Positions 36,145 to 45,762 of a DNA stretch of 64,000 bases are shown here, one piece after another. A program made the position numbers and the translations under genes. The notes beneath the pieces were generated by a model, which was not told where the DNA came from, did no database searches, and saw nothing but the letters and a program-made list of their open reading frames with translations. This stretch comes from Pseudoxanthomonas composti (lineage in GTDB: Bacteria > Pseudomonadota > Gammaproteobacteria > Xanthomonadales > Xanthomonadaceae), in contig NZ_SAWZ01000001.1 in assembly GCF_004122095.1 (NCBI RefSeq), positions 682,001-746,000 of the forward strand, in the 5' to 3' direction. Each line of letters opens with the position of its first letter. The stretch's first letter is position 1.

Positions 36145-37071
36145 TCAGGTGTCCGTGAGCTCCGCCAGCAGCGCATCGGCGCCGTTGGCCAGCAGGGCTT
36201 CGGCGACCTGGTGGCCGAGATTCTCTGGATTGGCGCCGCCGGCTGCCTGGCTGCGCACCTGGCGGCCATCGGCAGCCGAGCCAACCATGCCCATCAGCTG
36301 CAGCGTACCGTCCTGCCACTGCGCCAGGGCGGCGACAGGCACGTGGCAGCTGCCGTGCAGGGCGCGATTCATGGCGCGCTCGGCTTCCACGCAGGCGCGG
36401 GTCGGTGCGTGGTCCAGCGCGGCCAGCAGCGCCAGCATCTGCGCATCGTCGCTGCGCGCTTCGATGGCGATCGCGCCCTGTGCCGGCGCCGGCAGCCAGT
36501 CCGGCGCGATCAGGCGCTGGCCGATCCTGGCCTCCAGCCCCAGGCGCTGCAGGCCCGCGCAGGCCAGCACGATGCCGTCGTAGTGGCCCGTTTCCAGCCT
36601 GGCCAGGCGGGTGTTGATGTTGCCCCGCAGGTCCAGCAGCTGCAGGTCCGGGCGCAGCGCGCGCAGCTGCGCCTGCCGGCGCAGCGAAGAGGTGCCCACG
36701 CGCGCGCCCTGCGGCAGCGACTCCAGGGTCGGGTGGCGCAGTGAGATGAAGGCATCGGCGTAGTCGGCCCGCTCCAGGATGGCCGGCAGCGCGAACGGCC
36801 CTTCCAGCTCCATCGGCACGTCCTTGCACGAGTGCACCGCGCAATCGGCCTCGCCGCGCAACATGGCGTGCTCCAGCTCCTTCAGGAACAGGCCCTTGCC
36901 ACCGATCGCCGCCAAGGAGCGGTCCAGCACCTCATCGCCGCGCGTGCTCATCGGCACCAGCGTCACCTCGATGCCCGGATGCACGCGCCGCAGGCCCTGG
37001 GCCACGTGCTCGGACTGCCACAGCGCGAGCGGGCTCTTACGGGTGGCGATACGGATGGTCTTCATCCGCAT
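36145..37071 (-). CDS. hemC: Porphobilinogen deaminase (hydroxymethylbilane synthase)
   Basis: A 308-residue enzyme building hydroxymethylbilane from four porphobilinogens. Signatures: [14 protein letters not shown] at the start, [11 protein letters not shown] near residue 80, [18 protein letters not shown] near 126, [12 protein letters not shown] near 149, and the dipyrromethane-cofactor cysteine C242 in [10 protein letters not shown]. An alternative start is the ATG at 37065. It follows algR on the same strand by 32 bases, the arrangement also known in Pseudomonas. Confidence 0.95.
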   Translation of the reverse strand: MRMKTIRIATRKSPLALWQSEHVAQGLRRVHPGIEVTLVPMSTRGDEVLDRSLAAIGGKGLFLKELEHAMLRGEADCAVHSCKDVPMELEGPFALPAILERADYADAFISLRHPTLESLPQGARVGTSSLRRQAQLRALRPDLQLLDLRGNINTRLARLETGHYDGIVLACAGLQRLGLEARIGQRLIAPDWLPAPAQGAIAIEARSDDAQMLALLAALDHAPTRACVEAERAMNRALHGSCHVPVAALAQWQDGTLQLMGMVGSAADGRQVRSQAAGGANPENLGHQVAEALLANGADALLAELTDT

Positions 37072-37103
37072 AGTATGAAGCCTGCGCCTGCCGGCAGCGG
37101 CTG

Positions 37104-37838
37104 CTAAAGCCCCTTGACCTGTTCGCGCAGCTGCGACAGGGCGCGACGACTGACCTCCAGCGGCGCACGGCCGTGGCGCAGGATCGCATGCGTATGGCCC
37201 TCGCCGTCGCGCCGCAGCTCCACCAGCTCGTGGCGGGCGACCAGGCAGTTGCGATGAATGCGCAGGAAGCGCGGGCCGAACTCATCCTCAAGCGACTTCA
37301 GCGATTCCTCGATCAGGTCCTCGCCGCGCGCGTGGTGCACCACCACGTACTTCTCCTCGGCCTGCAGGTAGTGCACGTCCTCGATCGGAATCAGCCGCAG
37401 GCTGCCGCGCATGCGGGCGCACAGGTGGCTGCGCGGCGCCTTGGCCTGGCCGCTGACCGGCGCCTGGGTCTCGCGCCCGGCCAGCAGGGTGCGGGCGCGC
37501 TCCAGCGCCGAGGCCAGGCGCTCGGGCCGGATCGGCTTCATCAGGTAGTCGATCGCCGCGGCCTCGAAGGCCGACAGCGCGTGCGCGTCGTAGGCGGTGC
37601 AGAAGACCACGGCCGGGCGCGGCTCGAAGGCGGCCAGGTGACGCGCGGCCTCCAGCCCATCCATCCCCGGCATGGCGATATCCAGCAGCACTAGGTCCGG
37701 CTTGTGCTCGGCGCAGGCCTGCAGGGCCTCCAGCCCGTTGTCGGCCTCGGCCACCAGCTCGGTGCCGGCCTGTTCGGCCAGCAGGCTCCGCAGGCGCTCA
37801 CGCGCCAGCGGCTCATCGTCGGCGATCACCACCTTCAT
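37104..37838 (-). CDS. algR: LytTR response regulator, AlgR type
   Basis: A 244-residue regulator. Receiver domain residues 1-120 with phospho-acceptor D53 ([16 protein letters not shown]) and acidic pocket DDE at 7-9; LytTR DNA-binding domain from about 140 ([20 protein letters not shown], then [16 protein letters not shown]). It matches AlgR, which controls alginate, type IV pili or virulence in relatives. The partner kinase gene (algZ/fimS) is not adjacent in this window. Confidence 0.9.
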   Translation of the reverse strand: MKVVIADDEPLARERLRSLLAEQAGTELVAEADNGLEALQACAEHKPDLVLLDIAMPGMDGLEAARHLAAFEPRPAVVFCTAYDAHALSAFEAAAIDYLMKPIRPERLASALERARTLLAGRETQAPVSGQAKAPRSHLCARMRGSLRLIPIEDVHYLQAEEKYVVVHHARGEDLIEESLKSLEDEFGPRFLRIHRNCLVARHELVELRRDGEGHTHAILRHGRAPLEVSRRALSQLREQVKGL

Positions 37839-37939
37839 CGCAGCTCCCTCCCGCGGCCTCGACCGGCACCGTCCGTCGGCCCAAGGTTAACCGCCCCATC
37901 GCGCCGGCGTCACCCGCGCCGCCGTGAAGACGCAGGGCC

Positions 37940-38614
37940 TCAGCCCGCGCTGAAGCGTGCGTCCACCCAGCGGGTCAGGTCGGCGATCTGCTCGGCGCAG
38001 ACCTGGTGGGCCATGGGATAGCTGTGCCAGTCCACGCTGTAGCCCGCCTGTTGCAGGGCCTGCGCGCTGGCCTGTCCGGCCGCGAACGGCACCACTGGGT
38101 CGTGACTGCCATGGGCGGCGAAGACCGGCTGTACCGTGGCCGCCTGCGTGCCATAGCGGGCCAGGCCCGCCGGATCGGGCAGATAGGTCGACAGGGCGAT
38201 CAGGCCCGCCAGCGGCTGATGGCGGCGCGTGCCCACCGCCAGGGTAATGGCGCCGCCCTGGGAAAAGCCGGCCAGCAGCACCCGCTGCGGCGGCACGCCA
38301 CGCTCGGCCTCGCGCGCGATCAAGGCCTCCACCTGCTCGACCGAAGCCGCCACGCCCGCCGCGTCGGCGCGCGTGGCGAAGTCCATCCCGGCGATGTCGT
38401 ACCAGGCGCGCATGCGCATGCCGTTGTTGATCGTGACCGGACGCACCGGCGCATGCGGGAACACGAAGCGCAGCGCCGGCCAGCCCGGGCGCAGCAGCTC
38501 CGGCACGATCGGCGCGAAGTCATGGCCATCGGCGCCCAGGCCATGCAGCCACAGCACTGACCAGGTGGGGTTGTGCGCGGTTTCGCGCTCCACGGTCTCC
38601 AGCAACGCGCTCAT
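37940..38614 (-). CDS. Carboxylesterase / acyl-protein thioesterase-like alpha/beta hydrolase
   Basis: A 224-residue cytosolic hydrolase of the phospholipase/carboxylesterase (EstB/APT) family. Nucleophile S118 in LLAGFSQGGAI; Asp in AHGSHDPVVPF; His in YPMAHQVC; oxyanion-hole region LHGLGADGHDF. The start at 38614 has GGAG five bases upstream. Substrate is probably a short or medium chain ester. It is followed by algR, with 101 bases between. Confidence 0.88.
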   Translation of the reverse strand: MSALLETVERETAHNPTWSVLWLHGLGADGHDFAPIVPELLRPGWPALRFVFPHAPVRPVTINNGMRMRAWYDIAGMDFATRADAAGVAASVEQVEALIAREAERGVPPQRVLLAGFSQGGAITLAVGTRRHQPLAGLIALSTYLPDPAGLARYGTQAATVQPVFAAHGSHDPVVPFAAGQASAQALQQAGYSVDWHSYPMAHQVCAEQIADLTRWVDARFSAG

Positions 38615-38656
38615 GCGATCTCCATCATTCAAAGGGTGCGGCAGCGCAGACCGGGA

Positions 38657-38848
38657 TCAGTCGAGCTCGACCATCTCGAAATCGTCCTTGGTCACGCCGC
38701 AATCCGGGCAGGTCCAGGTCTCCGGCACGTCCTCCCAGCGCGTGCCAGGTGCGATGCCTTCCTCGGGCAAGCCGTCGGCTTCGCGGTAGATGAATCCGCA
38801 GACGACGCACATCCAGTTGCGGTAGGCGGAAGCGTCGTGCTCGGGCAT
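38657..38848 (-). CDS. Rubredoxin
   Basis: A 63-residue iron protein with one Fe(Cys)4 site: CVVCG at C14 and C17, and CPDCG near residue 50, with the usual aromatic core ([23 protein letters not shown]). It ends 42 bases before the carboxylesterase start and is probably co-transcribed with it. Rubredoxins donate electrons to alkane hydroxylases or oxidative-stress reductases; no such partner is in the window. Confidence 0.92.
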   Translation of the reverse strand: MPEHDASAYRNWMCVVCGFIYREADGLPEEGIAPGTRWEDVPETWTCPDCGVTKDDFEMVELD

Positions 38849-39275
38849 CTGATCGTCACTGGAGTCGGGACGCCCATTGTCACACAGCTTCCCGCGTGCC
38901 CCGGCGGGCATGTCGCGCAAGTGCGATCACCGGAAAGACGACGTCCAGCGATCAACCAGCGACGTGGCGCGCTGTCTGCGATCCCGCGCACAACCCCGCA
39001 GGTGGCGCGGACCTCGGGTAACCGGCGATGCGGGCGATGACACGACTGGCCGGTTGCAGCCTGTGTTCGGCGGATAACGAGGACACGCTGGCGCTGAAGC
39101 CGGCACGGCCGGCGTTGGTCGAAGACGCCGTGCCTTACCTGCACTGGGCACCCCTTGCCGGGTCTCCCCCGCTGGCGGGGGCTGCAGCGCCGTCGACGCA
39201 TCCAGACCGCAGCGCCAGCGACCCAAGCCGGGCCGCTGGCGACTGCGCAATGCGCCTTGGCGCCGATCGCCCGGA
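38849..39275. other. Intergenic stretch without recognised gene
   Basis: About 430 bases between the rubredoxin start and the dipeptidase stop. It contains a hairpin CCCCCGC-TG-GCGGGGG (39166-39181). Frames on both strands lack family features. Confidence 0.4.
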
Positions 39276-40544
39276 TTACTCCAACGCAGCCTTGACCGCA
39301 GCCGGGTCGGCCAGTGACTGCACCTGCTCGATCAGGCGCACGGTATTGCCGCCGAGGATGGCGCGCACCTGTTCGTCCTTGTAGCCCGCGTCCAGCAGCG
39401 CCTGCACCACCTTGGGCAGCGCGGTGATGTCTTCATAGCCGGCCACGCCACCGCCGCCGTCCCAGTCCGCGCCCAGGCCCACATGCTCCCAGCCGGCCAC
39501 CTTGATGATGTGCAGCAGGTGGCGCATGTAGTCGTCGAAGTTGGCCTTCTTGATCTTGTACTTGGCATCCAGCGCGGCGATCTGCGCCATTGCCTGCTTG
39601 CGCGCGTCGGCATCGAGCCCGCGACGGCCACCGAAGGACTGGTAGATCTTGCCCAGCTCGGCCCGATACTCAGGCGTGGCCCCGGTATCGATCAGATAGC
39701 CGCCCAGCGAGTTGACCTGGATCACGCCACCGTGGGCGGCCAGCACCTTCAGCCGCTTGTCGTCCAGGTTGCGCGGGTGCGGGTACACGTCCCAGGCGCC
39801 GCTGTGCGACAGGATGATCGGGGCCTTGGACAGGGCGATCATCTGGTCGAACACTGCCGGCGAGGCGTGCGAGTGGTCCAGGATGATGCCGAGCTTGTTG
39901 GCCTCGATAATCATCTGCCGGCCCTTCTCGGTCAGGCCCTCGCGCGCGGTGACCGCGCCCGGTGCGGTGCCGGCCGAGTCGGCGAAATCGTTGTGGCTGC
40001 CGTGCACCAGCGAGAGCATGCGCAGGCCGGCCTTGTAGTAATAGCTCAGCAGCGTGGGGTCGTGCGAGAGCGGGTAGGCGTTCTCCATGCTGATGTAGAC
40101 CGACTTCTTGCCCTCGGCCTTGATCCGCGCCGCATCGCCGGCCACGGTGGCCAGCTCAAACTTGTCGGGGTTGGCCGCGACCATCTCGCGGATCTCGCCC
40201 AGCCGCTTCAGACCGAAGTCCCGCGCCTTGAGCTTGCCCATCTGGTCCAGTGGCCCCTGGCCGGTGTAGACCACCCAGAAACCGCCATCCAGGCCGCCTT
40301 CGACCATGCGCGGATAGTCGATCTGGCTGCCGTCGCCCTGGAAGGAATGCCGGTCGGTGATCTTCCACCCCGGCTGGCCGAACAGGGCCGGCGTATCCAG
40401 GTGCGTATCCAGGTTGATCGCGCTGGCCTGCAGCGCCCGGGCCTTCTCGGACACCACCACGTCCTTGGCCAGCCCCTGGCCGGACACCCCCACCACGCAT
40501 GCCGCCAGCGCAGCGGCCAGGAACTTCCTCTTCATACCCACCAT
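39276..40544 (-). CDS. Exported membrane dipeptidase (peptidase M19)
   Basis: A 422-residue zinc dipeptidase of the renal dipeptidase family with a Sec signal (MKRKFLAAALAACVVGVSGQGLA). Zinc-site motifs: NLDTHLDTP near residue 45, SMENAYPLS near 150, LVHGSHNDFADS near 180, ILDHSHASP near 224 and LGADWDGGG near 365. Such enzymes cleave dipeptides including those with D-residues. The start at 40544 has GGAG eight bases upstream; 40535 is the alternative. It lies downstream of the Oar-like receptor on the same strand, with two hairpins between. Confidence 0.92.
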   Translation of the reverse strand: MVGMKRKFLAAALAACVVGVSGQGLAKDVVVSEKARALQASAINLDTHLDTPALFGQPGWKITDRHSFQGDGSQIDYPRMVEGGLDGGFWVVYTGQGPLDQMGKLKARDFGLKRLGEIREMVAANPDKFELATVAGDAARIKAEGKKSVYISMENAYPLSHDPTLLSYYYKAGLRMLSLVHGSHNDFADSAGTAPGAVTAREGLTEKGRQMIIEANKLGIILDHSHASPAVFDQMIALSKAPIILSHSGAWDVYPHPRNLDDKRLKVLAAHGGVIQVNSLGGYLIDTGATPEYRAELGKIYQSFGGRRGLDADARKQAMAQIAALDAKYKIKKANFDDYMRHLLHIIKVAGWEHVGLGADWDGGGGVAGYEDITALPKVVQALLDAGYKDEQVRAILGGNTVRLIEQVQSLADPAAVKAALE

Positions 40545-40576
40545 CACTCGTTCTCCCGATTGCGTTGTGGAACAAG

Positions 40577-40605
40577 ACGACGCCGCGGATGTGCCGCGGC
40601 GTCGT
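40577..40605 (-). terminator. Strong hairpin ahead of the dipeptidase gene
   Basis: A perfect 12-bp stem ACGACGCCGCGG / CCGCGGCGTCGT with loop ATGTG, extended by an outer GGAAC/GTTCC pair. It is 33 bases before the dipeptidase ATG and may limit readthrough from the receptor gene. Confidence 0.6.
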
Positions 40606-40630
40606 GGTTCCACTTGAAGTATTCCACGTG

Positions 40631-40653
40631 TCGGCCCCGGTGTCCGGGGCCGA
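40631..40653 (-). terminator. Hairpin after the Oar-like receptor gene
   Basis: A perfect 10-bp stem TCGGCCCCGG / CCGGGGCCGA with a 3-base loop lies 13 bases after the receptor stop codon. No clear U run follows. Confidence 0.55.
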
Positions 40654-40665
40654 TGTTGCAGGTCC

Positions 40666-43600
40666 TTACCAGTCGTAGCTGACGGTCAGGCGCGCGTAGC
40701 GCGGGGTCTGATATGCCACCGGCTGGTTCCACAGCGGGTTCTGCGAACCATCGGGCAATTGCGAGAAAGGATAGATATTGCTCGCAGTCTGCTCGTTGGT
40801 AATGTTGAACGCGTCGAAGCGGAAGGCGAGCTTGCCATCGGCGAAGGAAGGCTTGTAGGTCACGCCCAGGTCCAACTGGGCAATCCAGCCCAGGCGGCCA
40901 CGCGAACCCGGGGGCGACGCCTCACCCTCGCCCGTCGCCGGGTTGTAGCAGAAGCGATATGGGCCGCCGGTGATTGCACTGCTGCCATAACCTGCCGGAT
41001 CAGTGCCGGTGTAGTTGTCGCCGTAGTAGTTGCCCAGGCAGGGCCGCGGAGAACCGGAGATCAGGCTGAAGTTGGACGAGGCGCCCCACTCCGGCGTGAA
41101 CTGGTAGTAGCCATACAGTTTCAACTGATGGCGGTGGTCGTTGGACTGATCGCCATTGACGTGCTCCATCAGCGCTGCGTGGTCCCAGCTCTGCGTCGTG
41201 GAAACCGCCGCCTGGCCCTGATAACTTCCGAGCGCACCGCCCGTGCGCCAGAGGTCCGACCGCAGCTGACCCTCGGTCGTGCCGTAGCTGTGTGACCACA
41301 CATAGTTGGCCTTGGCATACCAGGTGCCGTCGAACGGACGCTCGAAGTTGAACTCCAATGCCGAGTAGTTGCGCTTGAAGCGCGGGAACCCGGCCGCTTC
41401 GCGGCTGACGGAGACTTCATGGAACTGCCCATCAGTGCCGATCACGCCCCAGGTGTTGGTCTGGCCAGGATTGATCAGCGCAGCACCGGAGACCTTTGAC
41501 CAATCGATCGTCACGCCTTGCGCGGCTGCAGCCTCGATCAGAGCGGTATTGGAGACGTCATAATTCTGGTCATCAATACCGGCATTCAAGCGACGGTGCG
41601 TCCCACGCACGCCGAAGACCCAGCCACTCTCCAGCTCCTTGGTGAAACCCAAGATGATCTCATCCTGGTTCTCTCCCTCGATGTCCTTGACTACCGCGGT
41701 ACGAACATCGGCGATGCGGCCGAAGCGCGAGTTCGCCGAAACTGCAGAACCGAGCTGCTGGGAGATGATCGGTGTGCCGTCGGAGTTGATGCCGCTATAG
41801 GTAAAGTAAGTGTCGGTACTGATCGCCGGGGTGAACAAACCTACGGGCGACAGCGGCAGGCCGAGGTAGTAGCGGCCAAGGCTGCCATACACCTTCAGAC
41901 TGGAATCGCCGTTTACGTCCCAGCTGAAGCCCAGGCGCGGCGCCCAGGCATCCTTGACCTCGATATAGGGGTCGCCAAAAGGAGTGTAGTTGGTGAACTC
42001 GTCCTTACGCAGGCCGAGGTTGAGCAATAAATTGTCCGTGACTTGCCACTTATCTTCCACGTAGTAGGCACGCTGCTTGGCCTCATAGGAGTACAAGCTG
42101 GTGTTGACCGAGCGAACAACGTAGTAGCCCTGCGAGCCGTAAACCGGATCCACAAGGCCAGGACTCGGTGCACCGACGCCACCCGCCTCGTTGGCCGACT
42201 GGCTCACCAATCCGCCGGTTGTCAGGCCGTAAGGATCGCGTGTCTGACCGTATGTCCAAGAGTATCCAGGTCCGGGCAGGCTGGTACCGATATTGATGCC
42301 TTCAGATTTTTGGTTGTCGATACCGATGCTGGCTGTGTGATCCCCCAGTCGCCACTCCAGATTCAGCCGTAGATTGTCTTTCTCGTAGGCGCGGTCAGAG
42401 GCGGAAATCGGATCGCGGACTTGCTGCCTTCCCGCGATCGTTCCGCCTCCCGTGTAGGCTGGATTCTGCGCATCCGGGTTAATCACTGGACCATTGGCCG
42501 GATCATAATTGAACGGCGTGACCCGGTCCGGTGTGCGCATCTTTCCGTACAGCGCGGTCACTGTCACCGCGTCACCGAAGTAACCGGTGTACTTGGCAGA
42601 GTTCAGTGTGGGACCGGCTTCTTGCGTGGCCTCGTCCGTGTAGTAAGCCAAGCGCTCACGATTCTTGTAGTCGTAGGTATAGATCTGGCCGCCGGTCTCG
42701 GACTTGTCACCAGCACTGGTGAACTCTAGAAAATGGTCATCTGTAATGTACCAGTCCAGCTTGGCATACCAGCGTCGCTGGGTGTATTCGTAATCTGTCC
42801 AACCACGGTTGAGGCCGACGCCGTTTCGCAACAAATTCGCGCCTGCATCGCGATTGCTTAGAACTCGTACGCCGTCGGACTTGACCTCTTCGCCTGCCAA
42901 GAAGAAGAACAGCCTGTCCTGCAGGATTGGCCCGCCCGCATACACACTGTAGGTCGTCTGGTTGGACTCGGCTTCGCTCTGCGGCTGGTATAGCCCATTG
43001 GCCGAACGAGCAAAGTTGTACGCGGTATTGTTCGTGGATGCCGTTTGGCTGTCGGGACGCCAGTAGATGTCGCGCGGCTTGGCACGTAGGCCGTTGGGCT
43101 CCCAGATCACCGCGGCGCCGAACTTCCATTCATTGGTGCCGCGCTTGCCGATCTGATTGATCACGCCGCCGTTGGAACGACCATATTGCGCGCCGTAGCC
43201 ACCGGTGAATATTTCCTGCTGGTCGATGGCGCCATACGGAAGCGTCAGTCCGCCCAGGCTCCGACTCGGATCGGTCGTATTGAAGCCATTGAGGTAGTAA
43301 GCATTCTCCGAGGCAGCCGATCCACCGAAGCTCGCCAGGGAGCCACCGAGGGGTCCATTGTCGAAGCCGCCGGCGTTGTTGACCACGCCCGGCGCCAGCA
43401 GCGCGATGGCTTCGGCGGTGCGGCCCAGCGGCAGCACCGCCAGCTGCTCGGCGGTGATCACGGTGCGCGTATCCACGCTGGTCACGTCGATCGGGCTGAC
43501 GGCTGAGGCGCTCACCGACACGCCGTCCAGCGTCTGCACGCCGGCACCGGCCGCGGTGCCGGCGGCGAAGGACACATCGGTGGCGGCGCCGACGGTAAGG

Positions 43601-43869
43601 CTGATGTTCTCCCGGGTCTCGACCACCTGGCCGTCGCGCTTGACGATGACCTTGTAGGTGCCCAGCGGCAGGTTGGTCGCCGAGTAACGGCCACGCGCAT
43701 CGACCGGGACCTCGCGGCTGAAGCCGCTGTTGTTTTCCAGCAGGACCGTGGTCCCGGCGGTGTCCGCCACGTTACCGACGATGCTGCCGGAGGTGGACTG
43801 CGCATAGGCGCCCTGTACTGCAAACGTCAACGCAAGCGCCAGCGCGCTCTTGCGGATCAGTCGATTCAT
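40666..43869 (-). CDS. Oar-like TonB-dependent receptor with carboxypeptidase-regulatory-like N-domain
   Basis: A 1067-residue outer-membrane receptor. Signal peptide MNRLIRKSALALALTFAVQGAYA; a carboxypeptidase regulatory-like domain at about 25-105 (GSIVGNVADTAGTTVLLENN, then GRYSATNLPLGTYKVIVKRDG); a plug with PLGRTAEAIALLAPGVV; and a long barrel ending RLTVSYDW. The layout is that of Oar/OmpA-related receptors, common in Xanthomonadaceae and linked to protein or peptide use. A dipeptidase gene follows downstream. A 26-bp composite motif at 44060 lies 191 bases upstream. Ligand unknown. Confidence 0.9.
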   Translation of the reverse strand: MNRLIRKSALALALTFAVQGAYAQSTSGSIVGNVADTAGTTVLLENNSGFSREVPVDARGRYSATNLPLGTYKVIVKRDGQVVETRENISLTVGAATDVSFAAGTAAGAGVQTLDGVSVSASAVSPIDVTSVDTRTVITAEQLAVLPLGRTAEAIALLAPGVVNNAGGFDNGPLGGSLASFGGSAASENAYYLNGFNTTDPSRSLGGLTLPYGAIDQQEIFTGGYGAQYGRSNGGVINQIGKRGTNEWKFGAAVIWEPNGLRAKPRDIYWRPDSQTASTNNTAYNFARSANGLYQPQSEAESNQTTYSVYAGGPILQDRLFFFLAGEEVKSDGVRVLSNRDAGANLLRNGVGLNRGWTDYEYTQRRWYAKLDWYITDDHFLEFTSAGDKSETGGQIYTYDYKNRERLAYYTDEATQEAGPTLNSAKYTGYFGDAVTVTALYGKMRTPDRVTPFNYDPANGPVINPDAQNPAYTGGGTIAGRQQVRDPISASDRAYEKDNLRLNLEWRLGDHTASIGIDNQKSEGINIGTSLPGPGYSWTYGQTRDPYGLTTGGLVSQSANEAGGVGAPSPGLVDPVYGSQGYYVVRSVNTSLYSYEAKQRAYYVEDKWQVTDNLLLNLGLRKDEFTNYTPFGDPYIEVKDAWAPRLGFSWDVNGDSSLKVYGSLGRYYLGLPLSPVGLFTPAISTDTYFTYSGINSDGTPIISQQLGSAVSANSRFGRIADVRTAVVKDIEGENQDEIILGFTKELESGWVFGVRGTHRRLNAGIDDQNYDVSNTALIEAAAAQGVTIDWSKVSGAALINPGQTNTWGVIGTDGQFHEVSVSREAAGFPRFKRNYSALEFNFERPFDGTWYAKANYVWSHSYGTTEGQLRSDLWRTGGALGSYQGQAAVSTTQSWDHAALMEHVNGDQSNDHRHQLKLYGYYQFTPEWGASSNFSLISGSPRPCLGNYYGDNYTGTDPAGYGSSAITGGPYRFCYNPATGEGEASPPGSRGRLGWIAQLDLGVTYKPSFADGKLAFRFDAFNITNEQTASNIYPFSQLPDGSQNPLWNQPVAYQTPRYARLTVSYDW

Positions 43870-44059
43870 TGAGCTTGTTCCCCGAGGTGTGAAGTAAGAC
43901 AAGAAGTGCTTGAAACGTCGGTGCAGGCATTGAAGCTGCGATGGGCGACCCCTCGTGAAAGCTACGCGCAAACTCTTCGTCAGCGCCGTGTCATTAACGA
44001 GATATTTCGGAATGTGTCATGCCAGGGCAACAAGATGGCCGTTTGAGGCCGAATTACGA

Positions 44060-44085
44060 CGGGTAGGTCCCCGCTACCCGGGTAG
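44060..44085 (-). promoter_or_regulatory. CTACCC composite motif upstream of the Oar-like receptor
   Basis: Read in the direction of the receptor gene it is CTACCCGGGTAG, then CGGGG, then ACCTACCCG. The first part is a perfect 12-bp palindrome and the second repeats CTACCC. A matching 26-bp arrangement occurs upstream of the receptor at 53553. A possible promoter (TTGCCC, 17 bases, AAATAT) begins about 30 bases downstream, placing the motif where an activator could bind. It also lies 164 bases upstream of divergent hemL. Confidence 0.55.
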
Positions 44086-44248
44086 TCCGTTCGCACTGAA
44101 ACTGTCTGGAAGATGCCTGGCAACGCGGAAGTCGCGACAATGGCGCCCCACGATGCGCAAATCGCCCAGGCGGCAGCGAGTCGGTTTTGCACGCAACGAT
44201 CATCACAGCGCTTGGCACCGCCAAGACGCGCACCACCAGGATCCCGTC

Positions 44249-45544
44249 ATGAACACCTCGCAGTCCCAGGCCTTGTTTTCCCGCGCCCAGCAGCTCATCC
44301 CCGGCGGGGTCAACTCGCCGGTGCGGGCGTTCAAGTCGGTGGGCGGCGAGCCGTTCTTCGTCCAGCGCGCCGAGGGCGCCTATCTGTACGACGTCGATGG
44401 CAATGGCTATATCGACTATGTCGGCTCCTGGGGGCCGATGATCGCCGGCCACAACCATCCGGCCGTCCGCGAGGCCGTGGCCAGGGCGATCGCCGACGGG
44501 CTGTCATTCGGCGCGCCGTGCCCGGCCGAGGTCGCCATGGCCGAGACCATCACCCGCCTGGTCCCGGCCTGCGAGATGGTGCGCATGGTGAACTCCGGCA
44601 CCGAGGCGACACTGTCCGCCATCCGGCTGGCCCGCGGCGCCACCGGCCGCCAGCGGATCGTCAAGTTCGAAGGCTGCTACCACGGCCACGGCGACTCGTT
44701 CCTGGTCAAGGCCGGCAGCGGCATGCTGACCCTGGGCGTGCCCACCTCCCCCGGCGTGCCGGCCGGCCTGAGCGAGCTGACCTCGACCCTGAGCTACAAC
44801 GACTTCGACGGCGCCACGCAGCTGTTCGAGGAGTTGGGCGGCGAGATCGCCGCGGTGATCATCGAGCCGGTCGTCGGCAACGCCAACTGCATTCCGCCGC
44901 GCGCGGGCTATCTCCAGCACTTGCGCGCACTGTGCACGCAGCACGGCGCCTTGCTGATCTTCGACGAGGTGATGACCGGCTTCCGCGTGGCGCTGGGGGG
45001 CGCCCAGGCGCACTACGGCATCACTCCGGACCTGACCACCTTCGGCAAGATCATCGGCGGCGGCATGCCGGTCGGCGCCTACGGTGGCCGCCGCGCGCTG
45101 ATGCAGCAGATCGCCCCGTCCGGCCCGATCTACCAGGCCGGCACCCTCAGCGGCAATCCGGTGGCGATGGCCGCGGGCCTGGCGATGCTGGAGCTGATCC
45201 AGGCACCAGGCTTCCACGAACGACTCAGCACCACCACCGCGGCCCTGTGCGCGGGGCTGGAAGCGGCGGCCCGCGATGCCGGTGTGGCCGTCACCACCAA
45301 CCAGGTCGGGGCGATGTTCGGCCTGTTCTTCACCGACCAGAAGGTGGAGACCTACGCCCAGGCCACGGCCTGCGATATCGGGGCCTTCAACTGCTTCTTC
45401 CACGCCATGCTCGAACGCGGGGTGTTCCTGGCGCCGTCGGCCTACGAGGCCGGGTTCGTCTCCAGCGCGCACGACGAGGCGGTGATCGAGCGCACCCTGG
45501 CGGCGGCGCGCGAGGCCTTCGTCGAAGTCGCGGGCCGCCGTTGA
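44249..45544 (+). CDS. hemL: Glutamate-1-semialdehyde 2,1-aminomutase
   Basis: A 431-residue PLP enzyme producing 5-aminolevulinate for haem synthesis. PLP lysine K267 in [31 protein letters not shown] near residue 59; [15 protein letters not shown] near 115; GCYHGHGDS near 142; and [11 protein letters not shown] near 237. The start at 44249 matches the family and has AGGA upstream. It is divergent from the Oar-like receptor, with the CTACCC motif between. Confidence 0.96.
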   Translation: MNTSQSQALFSRAQQLIPGGVNSPVRAFKSVGGEPFFVQRAEGAYLYDVDGNGYIDYVGSWGPMIAGHNHPAVREAVARAIADGLSFGAPCPAEVAMAETITRLVPACEMVRMVNSGTEATLSAIRLARGATGRQRIVKFEGCYHGHGDSFLVKAGSGMLTLGVPTSPGVPAGLSELTSTLSYNDFDGATQLFEELGGEIAAVIIEPVVGNANCIPPRAGYLQHLRALCTQHGALLIFDEVMTGFRVALGGAQAHYGITPDLTTFGKIIGGGMPVGAYGGRRALMQQIAPSGPIYQAGTLSGNPVAMAAGLAMLELIQAPGFHERLSTTTAALCAGLEAAARDAGVAVTTNQVGAMFGLFFTDQKVETYAQATACDIGAFNCFFHAMLERGVFLAPSAYEAGFVSSAHDEAVIERTLAAAREAFVEVAGRR

Positions 45545-45665
45545 TCGGACCGGACGGCGCCAGACTTAACACCCTCTTTGCATTTGGCGGGCCGCTGAAT
45601 TAAGTTTGCGTTAGGTGTCCAGGGACGGGCATGGGCGGGGGCCCTGAAACAAGGCAGACACGGAG

Positions 45666-45687
45666 CGACCGCGCTTTGGCGCGGTCG
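45666..45687. other. Hairpin in the leader of the MalT-type regulator gene
   Basis: A perfect 9-bp stem CGACCGCGC / GCGCGGTCG with loop TTTG, 122 bases after hemL and 75 bases before the regulator start. It lacks a U run, so it is either a weak hemL terminator or a 5' untranslated structure. Confidence 0.4.
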
Positions 45688-45762
45688 GGGCTGCCGTTTC
45701 ACCCGAATTGCCCCTGCAGCACGCGCCAATGGGGATGCCGAACGCCGGGGAAGTCGTCGTCC

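Noticed and set aside
38927-39250. 107-codon minus-strand frame upstream of rubredoxin
   Set aside because: Arg/Pro-rich with no recognisable domain or ribosome site.
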